Positions 20,326 through 28,883 are shown, counted from the stretch's first letter. The stretch: DNA of 64,000 bases from Sphingopyxis sp. OAS728 (GCF_014873485.1 NZ_JADBDT010000001.1:4272501-4336500), one strand, 5' to 3'. Notes: generated by a model from the letters alone, not told the origin. A program made the numbers and translations.

Positions 20326-20400
20326 CGAGATACAAGCGCTATCACGGCGTCAGATTTGCACAGCCGCATCGGACGCGCCATGCTCGCGCGGATTTTGTGG

Positions 20401-20535
20401 TCAGCCATTATCTTTCGGCTTGGCAGTCAACTTCACGGGGGAAGCCTCCCTGGCTGCGAGCGCGGTCGTCGGTTTGGCCTTGGCGGCTTTGGGCTTGCGG
20501 ATCTCGCGATTGCTGCGCTTTTGCGATTTGGCCAT
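20401..20535 (-). CDS. 44-aa basic small protein, copy 1
   Basis: This short gene begins MAKSQKRSNREIRKPKAAK and ends AKPKDNG. It is highly basic (many Lys and Arg) with a conserved N-terminal third, and no signal peptide or membrane segment. A purine-rich AAAGAGAGAAACC precedes the ATG. A paralogue of the same length lies at 36.9 kb, also downstream of the paired 102/75-77-aa genes, so it is a real gene and not chance. The function is unknown; small proteins of this charge often bind RNA, DNA or ribosomes (inference). Confidence 0.75.
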   Translation of the reverse strand: MAKSQKRSNREIRKPKAAKAKPTTALAAREASPVKLTAKPKDNG

Positions 20536-20653
20536 GATGGTTTCTCTCTTTTTGCGGTTGCTGGACGGGAAGACGGGAGGCGGCAGGTCGCGCTGGGAAA
20601 CGCTTTCAGGGGCCGGCTAGTGGCTTCTGCGCGAAGGAGTGCGCGGACACGCG

Positions 20654-20881
20654 TCAATTTTCGTTCGCGGACGGACGATAGAAGCGGTGGCGCACGACGC
20701 TGCCTTCGATCAGGTGACCGCGAAGCCGCAGTCGCATCTCCTCGGCGCCCGCACTCGATGTGCAGACGAGGCGCGTGCCGCCGGACTGAAGCGGTTCGAT
20801 CGCGCTGATGCTGACGCCCTGCGCCAGGCAGACGCGCCTGACCTCCTTTTCGGGCAGAGACAGGTTCATGGCGCGGCTCAT
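20654..20881 (-). CDS. 75-aa unknown protein of small-protein module, copy 1
   Basis: The start MSRAMNLSLPEKEV overlaps the stop of the preceding 102-aa gene (ATGA), and the paralogue at 37.4 kb starts the same way. The sequence holds SISAIEPLQSGGTRLVCTS and a C-terminal EEMRLRLRGHLIEG...HRFYRP. Both paralogues conserve these parts, which looks like a small alpha+beta fold. No known family was recognised. Its fixed coupling to an MbcA/ParS-like gene makes it a candidate functional partner, but it lacks the RES or COG5654 toxin signature. Confidence 0.72.
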   Translation of the reverse strand: MSRAMNLSLPEKEVRRVCLAQGVSISAIEPLQSGGTRLVCTSSAGAEEMRLRLRGHLIEGSVVRHRFYRPSANEN

Positions 20882-21186
20882 TTGGACCGCCGCGTGCTTT
20901 CCCACGCCCGTATAGCGGCCGCCACATGCTCATAACCTTCGGCACTGGCGGTCGCCAGCGCGATCGGGCGGCCTCCCAGTTCCTCATTCTCGGCGTTTAG
21001 AAACGCGATCGCTGCGTCGCGGCCACCCATGACAAAGTAAGCGAGCTGACTGATATCGCCTTGCCGCCGTGCATCCTCAAGTGCGAAGGGCACCCGACTC
21101 TTGCGAAAAAAGCTGTTCGACCGCCCTTTGGTCGGCGCCGGCTCGGCCAGGCCTAGAGTCTCGGCGTTCTGTATGCGTGAAGTCAT
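20878..21186 (-). CDS. 102-aa MbcA/ParS-like (DUF2384-type) protein, copy 1
   Basis: The N-terminal ~35 residues are variable. Then comes FFRKSRVPFALEDARRQGDI, and a C-terminal part with GGRDAAIAFLNAENEELGGR and GYEHVAAAIRAW. That second part matches the pattern of the toxin-binding C-terminal domain of Xre/MbcA/ParS antitoxins (xxAxxFLNxxNxxLGGRP...GxExV). The usual N-terminal Xre helix-turn-helix is not evident. It is translationally coupled to the 75-aa gene and carries the shared SD-pairing leader. An antitoxin-like role is possible but unproven, since no RES toxin is adjacent. Confidence 0.72.
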   Translation of the reverse strand: MTSRIQNAETLGLAEPAPTKGRSNSFFRKSRVPFALEDARRQGDISQLAYFVMGGRDAAIAFLNAENEELGGRPIALATASAEGYEHVAAAIRAWESTRRSK

Positions 21187-21193
21187 GACGCGG

Positions 21194-21226
21194 CTCCTTC
21201 GTAAGCGGGAGCGCGATGTCTCTCAG
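21194..21226 (-). promoter_or_regulatory. Shared SD-pairing 5' leader, copy 3
   Basis: Read leftward: CTGAGAGACAT, CGCGCTCCCGCTTACGAAG, then GAG. A GCTCC/GGAGC stem would cover the ribosome-binding site of the 102-aa gene. Confidence 0.6.
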
Positions 21227-21308
21227 CCGCGACGGCCTACAATGTCCGGTGCCGCGATCTTATGAAGATGGGGGCGATGTCCGAAGATGTAAGATGCAAT
21301 CGGTCCGT

Positions 21309-21359
21309 TGTCCGCTTTTCTTCGTCTGGTCCCCGAAGCGGTCTGACTGCAATCGGCCA
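21309..21359 (+). repeat. 51-nt intergenic repeat, copy C
   Basis: The copy runs from tgtccgctt to aatcggcca. It lies between the DUF2798 gene and the leader of the small-protein module. Confidence 0.85.
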
Positions 21360-21455
21360 ATCGCTGCCCACTTCATTGCCCGCGACGACTTAACGTTCAT
21401 GCTGCTCTTCCGAAATGATGAGATCGCACTTGGCCCACGGCGGACCGAGCTTGAA

Positions 21456-21677
21456 TCAGGTGATAAGCCGGTCGACCTGCGCCTGCAGGCGAGGGCTTAT
21501 CAGCAGGATGGCGGGTATGACGATCGCATAGGCTGTCGCCCAGGAGCGCAACCAGATCGCCACAAAGTCGCTAGAAAGGCCGAGGTTGATCGCGACGAGT
21601 GAGAAGGAGATAATTCCGGTCGTCACTATGCCCATCAGGAGGGCGAACGCGATCTTGCGTTTCATCTGAAGGCTCAT
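21456..21677 (-). CDS. DUF2798 small membrane protein
   Basis: This 73-residue protein has two predicted transmembrane helices: IAFALLMGIVTTGIISFSLV and an AYAIVIPAILLIS segment. The sequence MKRKIAFALLMGIVTTGIISF and the IWLRSWATAYAIVIPA core match the DUF2798 family of small inner-membrane proteins of unknown function. Its ATG overlaps the stop of the upstream hydrolase (ATGA), so it is the last gene of the leftward operon. Confidence 0.78.
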   Translation of the reverse strand: MSLQMKRKIAFALLMGIVTTGIISFSLVAINLGLSSDFVAIWLRSWATAYAIVIPAILLISPRLQAQVDRLIT

Positions 21678-22711
21678 TGTCCGGCTCCCCGAAAATTGGC
21701 AGGCGCGACGTCAATCACCGCCTGGGCAAAGGCTTTGGGAGCCTCCTGCGGCAAGTTGTGGCCGATACCGCCGCTGATATTGCGGTGCGCATAGGGTCCG
21801 GAAAATCTCTTTGCGTAGACCGCCGGCTCGGGATGCGGGGCGCCGTTAGCGTCACCCTCAAGCGTGATTGTCGGTATGGTAATTGCCGGGAACTTAGCAA
21901 GCCTTGCCTCCAGCGCATCATAGGCAGGTTCGCCCTTGCTCAGTCCCAAGCGCCAGCGATAATTGTCGATGACGATTGCGACATGATCCGGATTGTCGAG
22001 CGCGCGGGCCGTCCGGGCGAATGTGGCGTCGTCAAATTGCCAGGTTGGCGAAGCCGTCCGCCAGATCAACTTTGCGAATTCGGCGCGATTAGCGTCGTAT
22101 CCGACGCGACCCCGTTCGGTGGCGAAATAAAATTGGTACCACCAGGAAAGTTCGGCGGCGGGAGGCAGCGGCATCCTGTTGGCCTCCTGGCTGCCGATGA
22201 GATAACCGCTCACCGAGACGAGCGCTGCGCAGCGCTCTGGCCAAAGCGCCGCAACGATGCACGCGGTGCGGGCACCCCAGTCGCAGCCGGCAACGATGGC
22301 CTTGTCGATGCCGAGCGCGTCGAGCAACGCGATCGCATCTGCGGCAAAAGCGGATTGCTGGCCATTACGAGCCTCGTCCTGCGACAGGAAAGTCGTCGTG
22401 CTGAACCCGCGCAAGTAGGGGACGATCACGCGGTAGCCGGAAGCGGCCAGCAGCGGGGTGACCCCCTCATAGCTGTGAATATCGTACGGCCATCCGTGCA
22501 GGAGGAGGACCGGAGGCCCGTGTTTTGGACCCTGCTCGACGAAGCCGATGTCGAGTTTGCCGGCACGGATTTGCTTGACCAGGCCGAATTCGGTCGAGCC
22601 CGCAAAGGGCCGGGCCGGCATGTGTGCCCGGCTGGACCCCCATGCCATTCCGGTGGCGGCGATGGCGAAGCCGAGGAAGTTTCGCCGATTATGTGCGTCC
22701 AGATATGGCAT
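21674..22711 (-). CDS. Alpha/beta hydrolase with Tat signal (epoxide hydrolase-like)
   Basis: This 345-residue protein has an N-terminal twin-arginine motif (NRRNFLGFAIAATG), so folded export to the periplasm is likely. The core has HGWPYDIHSYEGV (oxyanion-hole HGxP), VAGCDWGARTACI with a nucleophile Asp, and a late His in GGIGHNLPQEAP. Asp rather than Ser at the nucleophile elbow points to the epoxide hydrolase/haloalkane dehalogenase branch. It lies between Ohr and DUF2798 in a leftward run, suggesting a role in detoxifying reactive organics. The substrate is unknown. Confidence 0.8.
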   Translation of the reverse strand: MPYLDAHNRRNFLGFAIAATGMAWGSSRAHMPARPFAGSTEFGLVKQIRAGKLDIGFVEQGPKHGPPVLLLHGWPYDIHSYEGVTPLLAASGYRVIVPYLRGFSTTTFLSQDEARNGQQSAFAADAIALLDALGIDKAIVAGCDWGARTACIVAALWPERCAALVSVSGYLIGSQEANRMPLPPAAELSWWYQFYFATERGRVGYDANRAEFAKLIWRTASPTWQFDDATFARTARALDNPDHVAIVIDNYRWRLGLSKGEPAYDALEARLAKFPAITIPTITLEGDANGAPHPEPAVYAKRFSGPYAHRNISGGIGHNLPQEAPKAFAQAVIDVAPANFRGAGQ

Positions 22712-22735
22712 GGGAGGTCTCCTTACATTTCGGGA

Positions 22736-23152
22736 TCAGACGAGGTTGATCTCGACATCGATATTGCCGCGGGTCGCTTTCGAATAGGGGCAGGTCTGGT
22801 GCGCCATATCGACGATAGCCTGCGCCGCCTTGCGCTCGACGCCAGGCAAGCTGACATTGAGGCGTGCTTGGAGCAGATAGGCATCGCCAGCCATTCCAAG
22901 ATCGACCTCGGCATCGATCGCAAGATCGGCGGGGAGTTTTACATCGAGCTTCTTGGCGGCGAGACCCATGGCGCCTTCGAAGCAGGCGGACCAACCTGCG
23001 GCGAACAATTGCTCGGGATTGGTGCCGCTGCCCGGCCCGCCGGGGCTCGACAGCTTCACATCGAGCCTGCCGTCCGAGCTTGCCGACTTGCCATCGCGGC
23101 CTCCGGTGGTGTGGGTCTTGGCGGTGTAGAGAATTTTATCAGGCTTGTTCAT
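22736..23152 (-). CDS. ohr: Organic hydroperoxide resistance protein (Ohr, OsmC family)
   Basis: This is about 138 residues long with the two catalytic cysteines of Ohr: one in AGWSACFEGAMG and one in HQTCPYSKATRGN, the signature that separates Ohr from OsmC. It reduces organic hydroperoxides using lipoylated proteins as electron donor, in the cytosol. The ATG at MNKPDK is preferred because AAAGGA lies 8 nt before it; a second ATG two codons upstream is nearly on top of that site. The usual neighbour OhrR is not adjacent, although a MarR protein with an OhrR-like cysteine lies 24 kb away. Confidence 0.92.
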   Translation of the reverse strand: MNKPDKILYTAKTHTTGGRDGKSASSDGRLDVKLSSPGGPGSGTNPEQLFAAGWSACFEGAMGLAAKKLDVKLPADLAIDAEVDLGMAGDAYLLQARLNVSLPGVERKAAQAIVDMAHQTCPYSKATRGNIDVEINLV

Positions 23153-23188
23153 GATCATATTCCTTTGATGAGGTGGTGGGGCGTTCGT

Positions 23189-24538
23189 TCACTTCCTCTC
23201 GCGCAGGAGACGAAAAGCGGCGCGGATTTCGGCAGCGAACAGCTCGGGCTGTTCCCAGGCGGCGAAATGACCGCCCTTCTCGACCTCGTTCCAGTAGATC
23301 AGCTTCTTGAAGCTCTTCTCGCCCCAGCTGCGCGGCGCGCGATAGATTTCGCCGGGGAAGACGGTGACTGCGACCGGCACCTTGCTAATCTCGATCGCAT
23401 TGAACGGACCGCCGGGGCCTTGGGCTGCGTCCCAATAGCTGCGCGATGACGAGGTTCCTGTGTTGGTCAGCCAGTAAAGGGTGATGTTGTCGAGGATCTC
23501 GTCGCGCGTCAGCACGCTTTCGGGATTGCCGCCGCTGTGCGTCCAGGTGGCGATCTTCTCGTAGAGGAACGCGGCAAGACCGACCGGCGAGTCCGACAGA
23601 CCATAGCCGAGCGTCTGCGGCCGCGTGTTCATCATCTCGGCATATCCGAAGCCTTTGCCGTAAAAGGTTTCGAGACCGGCATAGGCAATCTTCTCCTCAG
23701 CCGAGTAGCTTTCGGGAACCGGCTGTTTGGCACGGACGAGCTTGAGAACGTCCGGCGGCACGGTGCCGGGCATATTCGTGTGGATGCCCAGCAGGCCTTC
23801 AGGGGCCTGAACCGCCAACACCTGCGAAATGATCGCACCCCAGTCACCGCCCTGCGATACATAATTCTTGTACCCAAGGCGCTTCATGAGCACGTCCCAG
23901 GCGCGAGCCACTCGCGCTGGATCCCAGGCCTCGTTCGGCTTTCCCGAAAATCCGTAGCCCGGATAGGTCGGCATGATCAGGTCGAAGGCGTCTTCGGCCT
24001 TGCCGCCATGCGCGGTTGGATCGGTGAGCGGTCCGACGGTTTTGAGGAGCTCGAACGGCGAGCCGGGCCAGCCGTGCGTCATCAGCAGCGGCATTGCCCC
24101 CTTATGCTTCGAGCGGATGTGGATAAACTGGATGTCGACACCGTCGATCGTCGTGATGAACTGGGGCACGGCGTTGAGACGGGCCTCGCCCTTGCGCCAG
24201 TCATAGTCGGTGCCCCAATAGCGCACGAGCGGTTCGAGACGGTCAAGTTGCACACCCTGCGATGCGTCTGCGACCTTTTCGCGGTCAGGCCAGCGCGTCT
24301 CCGCGATGCGCCGACGAAGGTCGGTCAGCGCTTCTTCAGGGATGGCCACGTGGAACGGTCGGATGGACTCATCCTGTGGCGCCGCGGCGACCGCAGCGGT
24401 CGTGGCCGCGATCGGAGTTGCCGAACTGGCGGTGTTGGCGAAGCTCGGGCTCGCCTGAAGCGACATGCCGAGCGCAGCTGCTGAAAGGGCTGTTGCGGAT
24501 AGCAAGCGGCGCAGTGACGTTGAGTTTTTGGGGGACAT
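23189..24538 (-). CDS. Exported epoxide hydrolase (EHN + alpha/beta hydrolase)
   Basis: This 449-residue protein has a cleavable signal peptide (LRRLLSATALSAAALGMSLQ...). The epoxide hydrolase N-terminal domain follows (IRPFHVAIPEEALTDLRRRI, RYWGTDYDWRKGEARLN), then the hydrolase core with HGWPGSPFE (oxyanion hole), SQGGDWGAI (nucleophile Asp), and a terminal WNEVEKGGHFAAWEQPE carrying the general-base His. It resembles bacterial homologues of microsomal and juvenile-hormone epoxide hydrolases, but here targeted to the periplasm. It is upstream of Ohr in the same leftward run. Confidence 0.87.
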   Translation of the reverse strand: MSPKNSTSLRRLLSATALSAAALGMSLQASPSFANTASSATPIAATTAAVAAAPQDESIRPFHVAIPEEALTDLRRRIAETRWPDREKVADASQGVQLDRLEPLVRYWGTDYDWRKGEARLNAVPQFITTIDGVDIQFIHIRSKHKGAMPLLMTHGWPGSPFELLKTVGPLTDPTAHGGKAEDAFDLIMPTYPGYGFSGKPNEAWDPARVARAWDVLMKRLGYKNYVSQGGDWGAIISQVLAVQAPEGLLGIHTNMPGTVPPDVLKLVRAKQPVPESYSAEEKIAYAGLETFYGKGFGYAEMMNTRPQTLGYGLSDSPVGLAAFLYEKIATWTHSGGNPESVLTRDEILDNITLYWLTNTGTSSSRSYWDAAQGPGGPFNAIEISKVPVAVTVFPGEIYRAPRSWGEKSFKKLIYWNEVEKGGHFAAWEQPELFAAEIRAAFRLLRERK

Positions 24539-24572
24539 GATATTTCTCCTGTTTTGATATGAAGGGGGACGC

Positions 24573-25382
24573 TCAGGCGCCTATGGTGGCGGGCCGATAA
24601 CGGTCGGCCGGATGGGTCAGCGACAGATTGGGGAGCATGGCGATCCGTGCCGCTTCGAAAGCATCCCAGGCGGACGTGTCCGGAAGGGCGGGGATCGTGA
24701 CGGTTTCACCGAGATCGAGACCGGCGAGAGCGGCATCGACCATCGCATCGGCCGACATCACGATCTCCGCGGGAACGCCGGAAAGCGGCACACCCGACAG
24801 ATCCCAGAACTCGGTCGCGGTGGCGCCGGGCAGGACGACCTGGACACGTACGCCCTTGTCGGCGAGTTCGGCTTGCAGCGATGCCGTCAGCGCAACCACG
24901 AATGCCTTTGTCGCGCCATAGACCCCGTTGAGCAGAAACTCGGGCGCGATAGCGACGGTCGAGGCGATGTTGATAATCGTGCCGCTGCCCACCGCAGCAA
25001 ATCGCTGCGCAACGGCGTAAGTCAGCCGAGCGAGTGCGGTGGCGTTGATGTCGATCATCGCCTCCATTTGGTCGACATCGGCCTGCCACGTCGGGACGGG
25101 CGCGCCGATGCCGGCGTTGTTCACGAGCATCGTGATGCGGCGGTCATTGATGAGGCGCGCCTCGATTAGCCGCAGCTCGCCCGGATTGGACAAATCGGCC
25201 GATAGCGTTTCGACGCTGCGGCCGGTCGCTTCGCGGATTGCTTTCGAGACCTTGTCGAGATTGGCGGCGCTGCGCGCCACCAGGAGCAGATCATAGCCAC
25301 GACGGGCCAGACGGTCGGCATAGATCGCACCGATACCGGCGGAGGCGCCGGTGATGAGCGCAGTGCCCTTTACTTCGTTCAT
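24573..25382 (-). CDS. Short-chain dehydrogenase/reductase
   Basis: This classical SDR of 269 residues has the Rossmann motif TGASAGIGA at about residues 9-17, NNAGIG, a Ser in NIASTVAI, and the catalytic YGATK. The start is the ATG at MNEVKG; an upstream ATG five codons earlier is less well placed. It probably reduces or oxidises a small carbonyl or alcohol with NAD(P)H. It lies immediately after the LysR gene and before the epoxide hydrolase, a common pairing of LysR with its target SDR. Confidence 0.87.
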   Translation of the reverse strand: MNEVKGTALITGASAGIGAIYADRLARRGYDLLLVARSAANLDKVSKAIREATGRSVETLSADLSNPGELRLIEARLINDRRITMLVNNAGIGAPVPTWQADVDQMEAMIDINATALARLTYAVAQRFAAVGSGTIINIASTVAIAPEFLLNGVYGATKAFVVALTASLQAELADKGVRVQVVLPGATATEFWDLSGVPLSGVPAEIVMSADAMVDAALAGLDLGETVTIPALPDTSAWDAFEAARIAMLPNLSLTHPADRYRPATIGA

Positions 25383-25514
25383 CGCTCTTCCTTTCAAGAA
25401 GGTTGGGATGCCGACCGACCGACGTGATCGGGGCGACCAGAACGATTTAGAGGGTTGGGAGAATGCCGGTAGAAAGGGAAACCGAGAGCAAGCCTCTCAT
25501 TTCCGCCATGTTGG

Positions 25515-26417
25515 TCAGGCGCAGTCGAGTCCCGTACATGCGACGCGAAGGCGTGGTGCGGCCCAGTCGATGAAGGCGCGCACCTTGAGCGGAAGCAGGC
25601 CTTGGCGCGGATAAACGATATGGACGGGACGGAGCTCGCCATCGGCATCGGGAAAGAGCCGCACCAGCGTGCCCGACCGGATATGCTCCGATACCTGATA
25701 ATCGAAGAGGCGCGCGACCCCCACGCCGCCGAGCGCGGCCGCGAGATTTCCAGCGGCGCTGTTGACCGTCACTCGTGCGCGCGGCAAGCACATCACGTCC
25801 TCGTCTTCGACGCGATAACCCCAGAACATCGGCAGCGGTCCGAACAGGATTCCGTCATGTTGAGGAAGGTCGCGCGGGCCGGACGGTGTCCCGCACCGTT
25901 CCAGATAGGCCGGGCTGGCGCAGGTGATCAGTCGAAATTCTCCCGCCTTGACTGCAAAGAGCGCGCTGTCCGGTAGATGACCGAGCCGGATCGCGACATC
26001 GACATGCTCATCGACCATATGCACCAGCCGGTCGGAGGTGACGAGTTTGAGGGTGACCTCGGGATATTCCTCGATGAAGGCGAGCGCGATCGGGATGACG
26101 TGCCGCACGCCGAACTCGATCGGCATGGTGATCGACAACTCGCCGCGGGGCGTCTGATACTCTCCCGAGGCCCGTCGTTCGGTTTCTTCCAAGTCCGCAA
26201 TGATACGTCGTGCTGCCTCGACATAGTCGCGGCCCGCATCGGTCAACTGAATGTTGCGGCTCGTCCTGACGAACAGATTGGTTCCAAGATACCGCTCGAG
26301 TTCAGCGACCTTGCGACTGACGCTGGGCAACGGAGACCCAAGGGCGCGGCTACCCGCTGACAGGCTGCCGGCATCGACGACCGCCAGAATGACCCGCATG
26401 GCGTCCAGCCGATCCAT
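25515..26417 (-). CDS. LysR-family transcriptional regulator
   Basis: This 300-residue protein has an N-terminal winged helix-turn-helix (MDRLDAMRVILAVVDAGSLS, RALGSPLPSVSRKVAELERY) and a C-terminal periplasmic-binding-like effector domain (GELSITMPIEFGVRHVI onward). It is the first gene of the leftward cluster, so it is likely the regulator of the downstream SDR/epoxide hydrolase/Ohr genes. The effector is unknown. Some sphingomonad relatives sit next to SDR genes they control, which fits. Confidence 0.88.
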   Translation of the reverse strand: MDRLDAMRVILAVVDAGSLSAGSRALGSPLPSVSRKVAELERYLGTNLFVRTSRNIQLTDAGRDYVEAARRIIADLEETERRASGEYQTPRGELSITMPIEFGVRHVIPIALAFIEEYPEVTLKLVTSDRLVHMVDEHVDVAIRLGHLPDSALFAVKAGEFRLITCASPAYLERCGTPSGPRDLPQHDGILFGPLPMFWGYRVEDEDVMCLPRARVTVNSAAGNLAAALGGVGVARLFDYQVSEHIRSGTLVRLFPDADGELRPVHIVYPRQGLLPLKVRAFIDWAAPRLRVACTGLDCA

Positions 26418-26545
26418 TTGCTCCTTCTCCCGCCCCGAGCAGAGGTGAATAGCCGACTTCGGGAGATCAACATAGCTTCATGCGCGGCGCCAAATTGATA
26501 CGCGCCCGCGTATATGTCCGCCCTTGAGCTGCGCGGCTTGCTCGA

Positions 26546-26596
26546 TGTCCGCTTTTGCCGACTTCGCGCCCAAAGCCGCCAGTCCGCAAGCGGCCA
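26546..26596 (+). repeat. 51-nt intergenic repeat, copy D
   Basis: The copy runs from tgtccgctt to aagcggcca, 178 bp before the Mrr-like nuclease gene. With copy E it brackets that gene. Confidence 0.88.
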
Positions 26597-26774
26597 AAAG
26601 GGATGATCGACCGGCAGCCGGTGTCCGCCTGCGAACGAAACAACCTAGGCGTCAGCTGCTATCCAGATGGCTCTCGTTGGCGGAGCGTGCAGGTCAACGT
26701 CGATCGCTGGGTGACTCGAGGCCAATCTGCCGTCATGGAACGTTGTTGACACGAATTGCGCATCGGGCGACGCA

Positions 26775-27761
26775 GTGGCTATGCTCGACTTTAAGGAACT
26801 TCCATCGGACGGTGTCCGCTTCGAACAGCTTATCCGGGAGATGCTCATCCGGAGCGGGTTTGAGGTGCATTGGACCGGTGTGGGGCCTGACGGTGGGCGC
26901 GACCTCGTCGCGACCGAGCGGGCAACGGGGATGCTCGCATCCTTCTCCCGCAAGTGGCTGGTGAGCTGCAAGCACAAGGCGCATGGGGGCGGTTCGGTCG
27001 GCCTTCCCGACGTCATCGACATCGTCGATGCATGCGGTGCTGTGGATGCAGAGGGTTATCTTCTAGCATGTTCAACCCAGCCGTCGTCTGGCGTCGTGAA
27101 GCGGCTCGAGGAACTGCAACGGAGCGGCAAGATCCTCACTACGTTTTGGGACGGCGTAGAGATCGAGAAGCGCCTCAATATCCCAGAGCTTTTCCCGCTG
27201 GTCCACCAATTCATGCCTGAGAGCGCGAAAGCGCAGCCTTGGAAGATCTATGCAACTCAGGCGCCGTCGGTGTGGGCGGCCAACTACAAGGATTATTTCC
27301 TCTACATGAGCTGCCGGATCGGGCACTCCTTTCCTGCCCTTACCGAAGTAGAGGCAATTGCGGCCAAGCTCGAATCTATCGCGTTACCAGGTAATGGCTG
27401 GACCAAGCACCATCTCCGCCTTCGCGCTGTATTTTACGACGACAAGCATGAGCAGTTCAGTGTCTTCGTCGATTACCTATATCCCAAAACTGACATGAAG
27501 ACGGTATTATCGCCTAGTGCGATTGATGCTGTCCTTAAAACCGGGCGAGGTCTCCACTCGGATGGTACGGGCGAATGGTATCAGACACATTGGGACGTTC
27601 GGTACGTAGCCACCGATCCCTACAGCGACCGGTTCCAAGTCGACAGCGCCGAATATTATGAAAACTCGATGTCGAGCTTCACGGTTGGATCTTCCAGGGA
27701 GGGCTGGATCGATGAGATTGATGACCCCAACGATCCTGACAACATATTTCTGGAGTTTTAG
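26775..27761 (+). CDS. Stand-alone restriction-endonuclease-fold (Mrr-like) protein
   Basis: This 328-residue protein has an N-terminal PD-(D/E)XK-type domain: FEQLIREMLIRSGFEVHWTG, then GPDGGRDLVA with the catalytic Asp, then WLVSCKHKAHGG with the Lys. Mrr enzymes usually have Q-x-K at the last motif; here Ser replaces Gln. The rest of the domain (VDAEGYLLACSTQPSSGVVK, FWDGVEIEKRL) matches nuclease-like proteins that act alone. The C-terminal ~170 residues are unrecognised. The GTG start is followed two codons later by an ATG that may be the true start. No methyltransferase is adjacent, so it could be a methyl-dependent nuclease or phage-defence protein (inference). It is bracketed by two 51-nt repeats. 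Confidence 0.72.
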   Translation: MAMLDFKELPSDGVRFEQLIREMLIRSGFEVHWTGVGPDGGRDLVATERATGMLASFSRKWLVSCKHKAHGGGSVGLPDVIDIVDACGAVDAEGYLLACSTQPSSGVVKRLEELQRSGKILTTFWDGVEIEKRLNIPELFPLVHQFMPESAKAQPWKIYATQAPSVWAANYKDYFLYMSCRIGHSFPALTEVEAIAAKLESIALPGNGWTKHHLRLRAVFYDDKHEQFSVFVDYLYPKTDMKTVLSPSAIDAVLKTGRGLHSDGTGEWYQTHWDVRYVATDPYSDRFQVDSAEYYENSMSSFTVGSSREGWIDEIDDPNDPDNIFLEF

Positions 27762-27905
27762 ACTGATTGGCAACAGAAGCGGATACTGCCGGGCGGCTTC
27801 GCGCCGCAGCGATGACAGGTTTCGGGAGAGGCGGCCGTCCAAATCGCTGCTGGAGAACGACGGGCTCTGGTCGCGAGCTGTCATTCTCGCTCCACAGGTT
27901 GCGAA

Positions 27906-27957
27906 CGTCCGCTTCTCGAGGCCTCCCGCCTAGAAGCTGTCAGTCCGCAACCGGCCA
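27906..27957 (+). repeat. 51-nt intergenic repeat, copy E (52 nt)
   Basis: The copy runs from cgtccgctt to aaccggcca. It carries one extra base relative to most copies and lies just past the nuclease gene. Confidence 0.85.
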
Positions 27958-27990
27958 ATGTTTGTGATGACGCTCCAGCAACATGGGCAA

Positions 27991-28016
27991 AAGGGCTTCG
28001 CTACCGCGAAGCCCTT
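27991..28016. terminator. Perfect 11-bp stem-loop
   Basis: AAGGGCTTCGC and GCGAAGCCCTT pair around a TACC loop. Read leftward the stem ends in TTTT, so it could terminate leftward transcription. Read rightward there is no U-tract. Confidence 0.55.
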
Positions 28017-28052
28017 CCATCCTCTGCGTTCGTGACCAAAGGAAAGCCCCAT

Positions 28053-28079
28053 CGACTTTCCGGGTCGCGTGGAAAGTCG
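28053..28079. other. 9-bp stem-loop in gene-free stretch
   Basis: CGACTTTCC pairs with GGAAAGTCG across a 9-nt loop. Together with the stem at 27991 and repeat E, it is the only structure seen in the ~510 bp between the nuclease gene and the 203-aa gene. A small structured RNA is possible. Confidence 0.4.
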
Positions 28080-28232
28080 CTGCCGGTCCAACGCTAGGCC
28101 TATTCCGAAGGAAGTCGAGACATATGACTTGGCTCTCGTCGGTCGGCTACAATTATAAATGTCTGCTCATTGCAATCGGAAGCCTGTGACCCCACTTCCA
28201 TAGCATCGCCCGCTTCCACCGCGTGCTGGCGA

Positions 28233-28263
28233 CTGAGAGACCATTGCGCTCCCGCTGAAGGAG
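28233..28263 (+). promoter_or_regulatory. Shared SD-pairing 5' leader, copy 2
   Basis: CTGAGAGACCATTGCGCTCC followed by CGCTGAAGGAG. GCTCC can pair with GGAGC around the ribosome-binding site of the 203-aa gene. Confidence 0.6.
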
Positions 28264-28271
28264 CAAAGATC

Positions 28272-28883
28272 ATGGACCTCAACCAACTTCTCCACCACCA
28301 TCAGATGGCGTTGATGGCCGTGAGCCAGGCGCGACGCGATGGGCAGGCGATGCCAAACTTTGACCTGCCGCGCTATTATGCCAAACGGATCAACGAATAT
28401 CGCGAGCGGCGCGGCTTGAGCGGCGATGCCGAGGCTATCGCCGATCTCGCCGTATCAACTGCGGGTGCCTTTGAAGCGCCGGACGATCTGGTCAGTGACG
28501 TACTGATCGCCGAATTGCTCATGGCGAAGGCCTTCGAAAAGGCGACACACCAACATCGGGCTGCCGGAAGCGACGGAGCTGACGATCCGGTCGTCGATAT
28601 TCGCGCCACCCTTCTGGCCGTCGGGCGCGACTTTTATCGCTCGCTGGGCGTGGAGGACGGCCCTCTCGCCGCCGCGATCGATGAAGCTGCGTCACGCTCG
28701 GCGTGGGAAGGCGAAGGCGGAGGCCTGCGTCCACCGGGCGACGAGGAGGATGGCATCATCCGGACCTATGTCGAACAATTCGCGGTGGGCGACTATCGCT
28801 ATTCGAACCTTGCCGATGCCAAAGCCGCCGCGCGGCGGCAGCGGGACGCGGCGAGCGACGGGCGCGGAGCGACGCCTGCATGA
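28272..28883 (+). CDS. 203-aa protein of unknown function
   Basis: The start is the ATG 8 nt after AAGGAG. The protein is soluble and acidic, with an N-terminal helix (MDLNQLLHHHQMALMAVSQA), a central helical part (DAEAIADLAVSTAGAF) and a C-terminal QFAVGDYRYSNLADAKAAAR. No signal peptide, membrane segment or known family was recognised. It is translationally coupled (ATGA) to the HAD phosphatase. It carries the same leader as the response regulator and the two MbcA/ParS-like genes, so it is probably induced with them under stress (inference). Confidence 0.75.
   Translation: MDLNQLLHHHQMALMAVSQARRDGQAMPNFDLPRYYAKRINEYRERRGLSGDAEAIADLAVSTAGAFEAPDDLVSDVLIAELLMAKAFEKATHQHRAAGSDGADDPVVDIRATLLAVGRDFYRSLGVEDGPLAAAIDEAASRSAWEGEGGGLRPPGDEEDGIIRTYVEQFAVGDYRYSNLADAKAAARRQRDAASDGRGATPA

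Noticed and set aside
28233..28263. A short leader peptide reading LRSR-stop in the shared leader
   Set aside because: The frame and length are not kept in the other three copies; conservation is at the nucleotide level.
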